Of a stretch of DNA of 9,110 nt, positions 6,507-9,110 are shown one piece after another. A model generated the notes under the pieces. That model made no database searches. It was not told the DNA's origin and saw only the letters and a program-made list of their open reading frames with translations. Position 1 is the first letter of the stretch; each line of letters begins with the position of its first letter. The stretch spans positions 1-9,110 of the forward strand of contig JAISZQ010000058.1 of NCBI GenBank assembly GCA_031269165.1, given 5' to 3'. This DNA comes from Spirochaetaceae bacterium (GTDB lineage Bacteria; Spirochaetota; Spirochaetia; Treponematales; Breznakiellaceae). A program made the translations under genes and the position numbers.

Positions 6507-6633
6507 CGTCATTGCGAGCGATCCGCCCGTCATTGCAGCACGGCGAAGCAGTCCAGCGGGATGCTCCGTCTGGATTGCTTCACCAACGGCACATTGCTAA
6601 CGGCAACCATGTTGCCGCGGGTTCGCAATGACG
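6507..6633. repeat. Palindromic intergenic repeat, copy 4 (127 bp, doubled arm)
   Basis: The ends are CGTCATTGCGA (from 6507) and TCGCAATGACG (to 6633). The centre has GAAGCAGTCCAG against CTGGATTGCTTC, with one mismatch. The left arm is doubled: a second CGTCATTGC starts at 6528. The right half also carries extra material, including GGCAACCATGTTGCC, itself an inverted repeat. It is longer than copies 1 to 3 and looks like a nested or decayed copy. Confidence 0.8.
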
Positions 6634-6648
6634 TATCGGATATATCCG

Positions 6649-6677
6649 TTCGTGTTGGTTTGTGTGGTTCGTGGTTG
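6649..6677. repeat. Short tandem repeat TTCGTGTTGG / TTTGTGTGG / TTCGTGGTTG
   Basis: Three imperfect units of 9 to 10 bases run head to tail, starting 15 bases after palindromic copy 4. The near-helical period and the position beside a palindromic repeat parallel the array at 1091-1121, although the unit sequence differs. Function unknown. Confidence 0.55.
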
Positions 6678-6734
6678 CATTTTTTAATATTTGACGGTCA
6701 CGTTCACCTGAACAGGGGGATTCGGCTTCCGGTC

Positions 6735-6855
6735 GCAAACGTCTTTGTTTGCTCCCTCCAGCCTTATGCTTGCTTCGCAAGCACGGTTTTCGCTAAAACG
6801 CCTTCCGTGGCGTTTTACCTTGAATAATCCTCCACACTGCTCGGATTTTTCAAGG
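6735..6855. repeat. Four consecutive hairpins downstream of tRNA-Ser
   Basis: The hairpins are GCAAAC/GTTTGC (6735-6740, 6747-6752); TGCTTGC/GCAAGCA around TTC (6767-6773, 6777-6783); AAAACGCC/GGCGTTTT with a 6-nt loop (6795-6802, 6809-6816); and CCTTGAA plus AATCC with GGATT plus TTCAAGG (6818-6830, 6843-6855, one mismatch). The third has short A and T runs on either side and could stop transcription on both strands, including read-through from the tRNA. Together they could form a structured tRNA trailer or a small RNA; that is inference. Confidence 0.6.
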
Positions 6856-6867
6856 CCGCATAAACCC

Positions 6868-6906
6868 TTCGAATCCCCCCTGCCTTCGGAGCAGGGGGGA
6901 TTCGAA
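6868..6906. repeat. 16-bp perfect inverted copy of the tRNA-Ser 3' part
   Basis: TTCGAATCCCCCCTGC (6868-6883) is the exact reverse complement of 6891-6906, with 7 bases between. The second arm lies inside the tRNA gene, covering the T loop, the 3' side of the T stem and the first acceptor bases. In the minus-strand transcript the trailer could therefore pair with the tRNA 3' half and compete with normal folding until the trailer is cut off. Confidence 0.85.
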
Positions 6907-6971
6907 CCCCCGGAACCTTTGGGTTCAACGGTTTTCAAGACCGCCTCCTTAAACCACTCGGACACCGCTCC
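6887..6971 (-). tRNA. tRNA-Ser (anticodon UGA)
   Basis: Read on the minus strand, the acceptor GGAGCGG (from 6971) pairs with CTGCTCC (6894-6888, one G-U), followed by discriminator G at 6887. The anticodon loop is CTTGAAA with anticodon TGA (6937-6935), stem GCGGT/ACCGT. A long variable arm (GAACCC...GGTTC) and the T arm GGGGGTTCGAATCCCCC complete the class II serine pattern. The anticodon reads UCA and other UCN codons. CCA is not encoded; the next bases are AAG. It lies just after the flaA terminator, in the same direction, so it may have its own promoter or depend on read-through. Its 3' half is repeated in inverted orientation beyond its end. Confidence 0.96.
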
Positions 6972-6989
6972 TTGGTACAAACAAAAAGG

Positions 6990-7020
6990 GAATAAAAAAC
7001 CCCGTCGCATAGACGGGGTT
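6990..7020 (-). terminator. Intrinsic terminator of the flaA operon
   Basis: On the minus strand AACCCCGTC (7020-7012) pairs with GACGGGGTT (7006-6998) around a 5-nt loop. A T-rich tail (TTTTATT) follows. It starts 13 bases after the flaA stop codon and ends about 20 bases before the tRNA-Ser gene. Confidence 0.9.
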
Positions 7021-7032
7021 GTCAGTTACCGC

Positions 7033-7749
7033 CTACCAATCATCGTTGGGATCGTCCGGTTCTCGTGAGTTTTCGGCAAAGAGGTCGGTCGTGGCGCGGA
7101 GATCGTCCAGATAGATAAAATACGTACCGTAGGCTTCCATCGGATCGACATCAATGCGGAAACCGGCAATGCGGATACCGCCCAGATCGGAGATATGCAG
7201 GTCGCGCTGAACAATACCCTGTTTGCCGTAATCCGGCTGGGGCGGAACCGCGACGATCAACTGTTTCCAACCCTGAAAGTTCAGTTTACCGATTTCCAGT
7301 TCAAAGTAACGACCCATCGCGTCCTGAATCAACAGAACAAGCGTATGGCTGTAGTTACGCCCAGCGACCCATACCGAAATGGTTTTGGTGATACCTTCAA
7401 TCAGAATCGGCCTTTGCGGATAGAGAAAAATACTCGCGTCACCTCGGCGAAGAAAATCAATCCTCGCGCCGAACACCTTCGTGTCGGGAATATTCAGATC
7501 CTCTTCTTCCGGAATCGGTGTCTTGCCGGAAGACCCGCCGGGGAACAAACGGCTCGTCACAAAACCCACATCCGGGGAAAGAGACGCGCTCCACGTCCCG
7601 TCTATTTCAAATTTGTCAACGGAAATCTCTTTGAGGTTCTCGTTATCGACACCAGCCTGTATTCGGGCCGCGTCAGGCGTCCCTACATCCTGCGCGGAAA
7701 GAAACGCCGCGACAGCCAAAAATAAACCTACACCTATATAACGTTTCAT
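7033..7749 (-). CDS. flaA: Flagellar filament outer-layer (sheath) protein FlaA family, second gene of pair
   Basis: FlaA proteins coat the FlaB core of spirochaete flagella, which turn in the periplasm. The product has 238 residues from the ATG at 7749. That start is preferred because AAGGAGG ends 7 bases before it; the ATG at 7755 is only one base from the ribosome site. A signal peptide, MKRYIGVGLFLAVAAFLSAQ, sends it to the periplasm. The body matches its upstream neighbour: ELEIGKLNFQGWKQLIVAVP against RIDMGDLKFAGWKNLRVAIP, and FRIDVDPMEAYGTYFIYLDDL against FRLWTDPYERVNNFYLYLDSL, so the two are paralogues. The C-terminus is acidic (EPDDPNDDW). The ribosome site overlaps the stop codon of the first gene with only 12 bases between the genes, so they are co-transcribed. 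It resembles the TP0663/TP0664-type proteins of treponemes; which copy is which I cannot say firmly. Confidence 0.85.
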   Translation of the reverse strand: MKRYIGVGLFLAVAAFLSAQDVGTPDAARIQAGVDNENLKEISVDKFEIDGTWSASLSPDVGFVTSRLFPGGSSGKTPIPEEEDLNIPDTKVFGARIDFLRRGDASIFLYPQRPILIEGITKTISVWVAGRNYSHTLVLLIQDAMGRYFELEIGKLNFQGWKQLIVAVPPQPDYGKQGIVQRDLHISDLGGIRIAGFRIDVDPMEAYGTYFIYLDDLRATTDLFAENSREPDDPNDDW

Positions 7750-7761
7750 GTTCATGCCTCC

Positions 7762-8487
7762 TTATTGCTGATTGACGCTCGCCCACAACTCTTTCGCCTT
7801 GTCTGTATCCGCAAGATCGTCGCCATCAAACCTCGTTGCAAAGGTATCGCTCAACACCTTGAGAGAATCGAGATAAAGATAGAAATTATTCACCCGTTCA
7901 TACGGATCCGTCCAAAGCCTGAACTTCACAAATTCCGACGAGACGCTTTTGACCGGCAACGTGCGGTCGGCCATCGGGAAATTGGACGGTATCGCCACGC
8001 GGAGATTTTTCCACCCCGCGAACTTCAAATCGCCCATGTCTATCCGGTGAATCATACCCGTGTAGTCGCGCAGATAGACTTCCAGCCGATAGTTAAGGTT
8101 GGAACCCCAAACCCACACGTCCACATATCGGACAAGCCCCGACAACGGTACCTCGACGGGCCCGCCTTCAGGATCATCTTTGCTGACCGGGTAAATGTCG
8201 ATCCAGTTGTGGCCCCGGCGCTGGAATTGACCATTGAGACCGAAAGACTGTTTTCCTTCAGCCTCTTCCGCCGTACGATGCAATGCCTGCGGATAGACAG
8301 GAAACAAGCCGTAATCCTTCTTGGATGCGTATTTGATACCGTCCGTTCTCCACTCGTAGGGCGAATCGCCGTCAAAAGTCTCAATGACTTTTGCTTCAAG
8401 GGTAACGGTATTGGCATCCGCAAACAACGGCACCGACAGACACGCGAAAAAAATCAGGCTTACGATTAGAACTCCGCCTTTTTTCAT
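7762..8487 (-). CDS. flaA: Flagellar filament outer-layer (sheath) protein FlaA family, first gene of pair
   Basis: This is a FlaA-family sheath protein of the periplasmic flagellum, 241 residues. The start is ATG at 8487, with AGAAAGGA a few bases upstream. Residues 1-24 are a signal peptide (MKKGGVLIVSLIFFACLSVPLFA), with cleavage likely before DANT. The FlaA domain fills the rest: RYVDVWVWGSNLNYRLEVYLRD, then GMIHRIDMGDLKFAGWKNLRVAIP, then the conserved FRLWTDPYERVNNFYLYLDSL near the C-terminus. It leads the two-gene operon behind a near-consensus promoter, which fits an abundant structural protein. The two gene products may occupy the same filament, but the sequence does not show their ratio or contacts. 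Confidence 0.86.
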   Translation of the reverse strand: MKKGGVLIVSLIFFACLSVPLFADANTVTLEAKVIETFDGDSPYEWRTDGIKYASKKDYGLFPVYPQALHRTAEEAEGKQSFGLNGQFQRRGHNWIDIYPVSKDDPEGGPVEVPLSGLVRYVDVWVWGSNLNYRLEVYLRDYTGMIHRIDMGDLKFAGWKNLRVAIPSNFPMADRTLPVKSVSSEFVKFRLWTDPYERVNNFYLYLDSLKVLSDTFATRFDGDDLADTDKAKELWASVNQQ

Positions 8488-8511
8488 TTATCCTTTCTCC
8501 TCTCCAATCAT

Positions 8512-8532
8512 ATCTTGATTGACAAGATTATA
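8512..8532 (-). promoter_or_regulatory. Inverted repeat overlapping a second possible flaA promoter
   Basis: ATCTTG (8512-8517) and CAAGAT (8523-8528) form a perfect inverted repeat with a 5-base centre. On the minus strand it overlaps TATAAT (8532-8527), preceded by TGA, a good extended -10. A repressor bound here would block this promoter. Transcripts from the upstream promoter would carry it as a 5' leader hairpin before the ribosome site. Confidence 0.4.
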
Positions 8533-8549
8533 TCAATAGTTCGCATATT

Positions 8550-8578
8550 ATTGTACACGATGTTGAAAAACTTGTCAA
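8550..8578 (-). promoter_or_regulatory. Near-consensus sigma-70 promoter of the flaA operon
   Basis: On the minus strand TTGACA (8578-8573), a perfect -35, is followed after exactly 17 bases by TACAAT (8555-8550), a five-of-six -10. Transcription would start near 8543, giving a leader of about 55 nt. This points to housekeeping sigma control rather than a sigma-28-type flagellar promoter. Confidence 0.8.
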
Positions 8579-8649
8579 ACCCTTTTATCATTTTAGCGCA
8601 ATATTTTTCAAAAATGTTCTTTAATTAAGAAGTTTTAAGGGGAAAAACC

Positions 8650-8830
8650 GCGACAATCTGCCGCGGCAGATTGCCGCCCCTTCACTCCGGTCGATACAGC
8701 CACACCTCAAGGCGCGTCCGCACCTCCCTCCGGCCAGCGCACATCCATTGGGTTTGCGCCGTCCTCCGCTATCCCCCTCAACGGGGGCCGCCCCCGAAGA
8801 CGCCCGGTGTCCTGCCGGACACCCGTCTCC
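8650..8830. repeat. Structured intergenic repeat of second family, copy A
   Basis: It opens with a perfect 20-bp palindrome, CAATCTGCCG/CGGCAGATTG (8654-8673). Then comes CTCCGGCCAGCGCACATCC...GGGTTTGCGCC (about 8730-8755), an imperfect hairpin. Next is CCCCCTCAACGGGGGCCGCCCCC (8773-8795), where one G run can pair with either C run. It ends with GGTGTCC/GGACACC (8806-8823) around TGCC. The order matches copy B: hairpin, CTCCGGCCAGC, then GGTTTG followed by CCTCCGCTA and CCCCTC. No coding content. Confidence 0.65.
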
Positions 8831-8918
8831 ATCTCACGAACCTTATCATTTGTCTATCGGTCTTTTTTGCCCTTGACTGTAGCACTTTCGCACAAACCCC
8901 CGTTTCAGGGACTCTTAG

Positions 8919-8948
8919 AGCCTGTTCAGAATCTTTTCAAAGCCTGTT
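8919..8948. repeat. Direct repeat AGCCTGTT, 22 bases apart
   Basis: AGCCTGTT occurs at 8919-8926 and 8941-8948, each followed by an A-rich stretch, between the two copies of the second repeat family. The 22-base spacing is about two helical turns. An 8-mer pair can arise by chance, so function is not claimed. Confidence 0.35.
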
Positions 8949-8964
8949 AAAAAACCCAGAAAAA

Positions 8965-9110
8965 GGGGGAACGGCAACAAGTTGCCGCGTCTCCCCCTCG
9001 CTCCGGCCAGCTCAAACCATTGCGGGGTATAACCCGCCATGGTTTGTGCCGGCCTCCGCTACCCCCTCGGCGGGGACAAAACCATTCGGGGCAAGGTGTC
9101 CCACGCAAGG
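8965..9110. repeat. Structured intergenic repeat of second family, copy B (runs off window)
   Basis: GGGGGA...GGCAAC AA GTTGCC...TCCCCC (8965-8997) folds as one hairpin. CTCCGGCCAGC (9001-9011) starts a longer one: CAAACCAT (9013-9020) pairs with ATGGTTTG (9039-9046), with GCGGG/CCCGC (9022-9026, 9033-9037) nested inside and the flanks CCGG complementary. CCTCCGCTACCCCCTC follows, as in copy A. It probably continues beyond the window. Confidence 0.65.

Larger units (their letters stand above)
6376..6886. other. Gap between regulator gene and tRNA-Ser
   Basis: There is no protein gene. From 6426 to 6506 lie degenerate pieces of the palindromic family (GGATTGCGAAGTCAATCC and similar), then a full copy, a 12-bp perfect palindrome CGGATATATCCG (6637-6648), a short tandem array, and four hairpins in a row ending next to the tRNA. 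ORFs crossing it are repeat translations or antisense to the tRNA. Confidence 0.75.
8488..9110. other. Gene-free region upstream of the flaA operon
   Basis: About 620 bp with no ORF of note on either strand. The first 150 bases are AT-rich and carry the flaA promoter region. From about 8640 the sequence becomes GC-rich and full of inverted repeats, with two related structured elements separated by about 110 bases. The second runs to, and probably past, the window end. Confidence 0.75.

Noticed and set aside
6471..7068. ORFs across the tRNA region on both strands
   Set aside because: They overlap the palindromic repeat, the hairpin cluster and the tRNA-Ser gene, and show no coding features.
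7765..8469. 234-codon plus-strand ORF opposite the first flaA gene
   Set aside because: It is the exact shadow of a well-supported secreted FlaA-family gene, with no signal, ribosome site or known motif of its own.
8640..9110. Insertion sequence or integrative element end
   Set aside because: No transposase or integrase fragment and no matching terminal repeats inside the window; the structures are better described as repeat copies. The missing sequence to the right could change this.

Overview
The window looks like chromosomal DNA of a spirochaete, most likely a Treponema-like organism of moderate to high GC. The best evidence is a two-gene flaA operon. FlaA is the sheath protein of spirochaete periplasmic flagella, and the paired genes of about 240 codons resemble the TP0663/TP0664-type pair known from treponemes. 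The abundant palindromic intergenic repeats would suit an environmental or gut-associated treponeme with an unreduced genome rather than a small-genome pathogen. That placement is inference; no rRNA is present to confirm it.

Layout, left to right. (1) The 3' part of a small outer-membrane beta-barrel gene (+), closed by a strong intrinsic terminator. (2) A 570-bp gap with two copies of an 82-bp palindromic repeat, an 11-G run and a 10-bp tandem repeat. (3) polA (+), DNA polymerase I with an intact 5' nuclease and polymerase but a shrunken, motif-less proofreading domain. (4) A 460-bp gap with more palindromic repeats, including a 47-bp direct duplication. (5) A shortened Rel-family (p)ppGpp synthetase gene (+) whose hydrolase site is gone. 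(6) An AT-rich gap with phased A/T tracts. (7) A small orphan LuxR/GerE-type helix-turn-helix regulator (+). (8) A 510-bp gap with another palindromic repeat and a run of hairpins. (9) tRNA-Ser(UGA) (-). (10) The flaA-like pair (-), with its own terminator and a near-consensus promoter. (11) 620 bp with no gene, carrying two copies of a second family of structured repeats that continues past the window edge.

The genes do not form one pathway. polA, rel and the regulator are separate single-gene units on the plus strand, each separated by repeat-rich DNA, while the flagellar sheath operon and the tRNA run the other way. I see no defence system, mobile-element gene, CRISPR array or biosynthetic cluster. 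The signals most worth checking are the 16-bp perfect inverted copy of the tRNA-Ser 3' half just beyond the tRNA with four further hairpins behind it, the hydrolase-dead Rel that keeps the RxKD motif, and two intergenic repeat families with fold-back structure.
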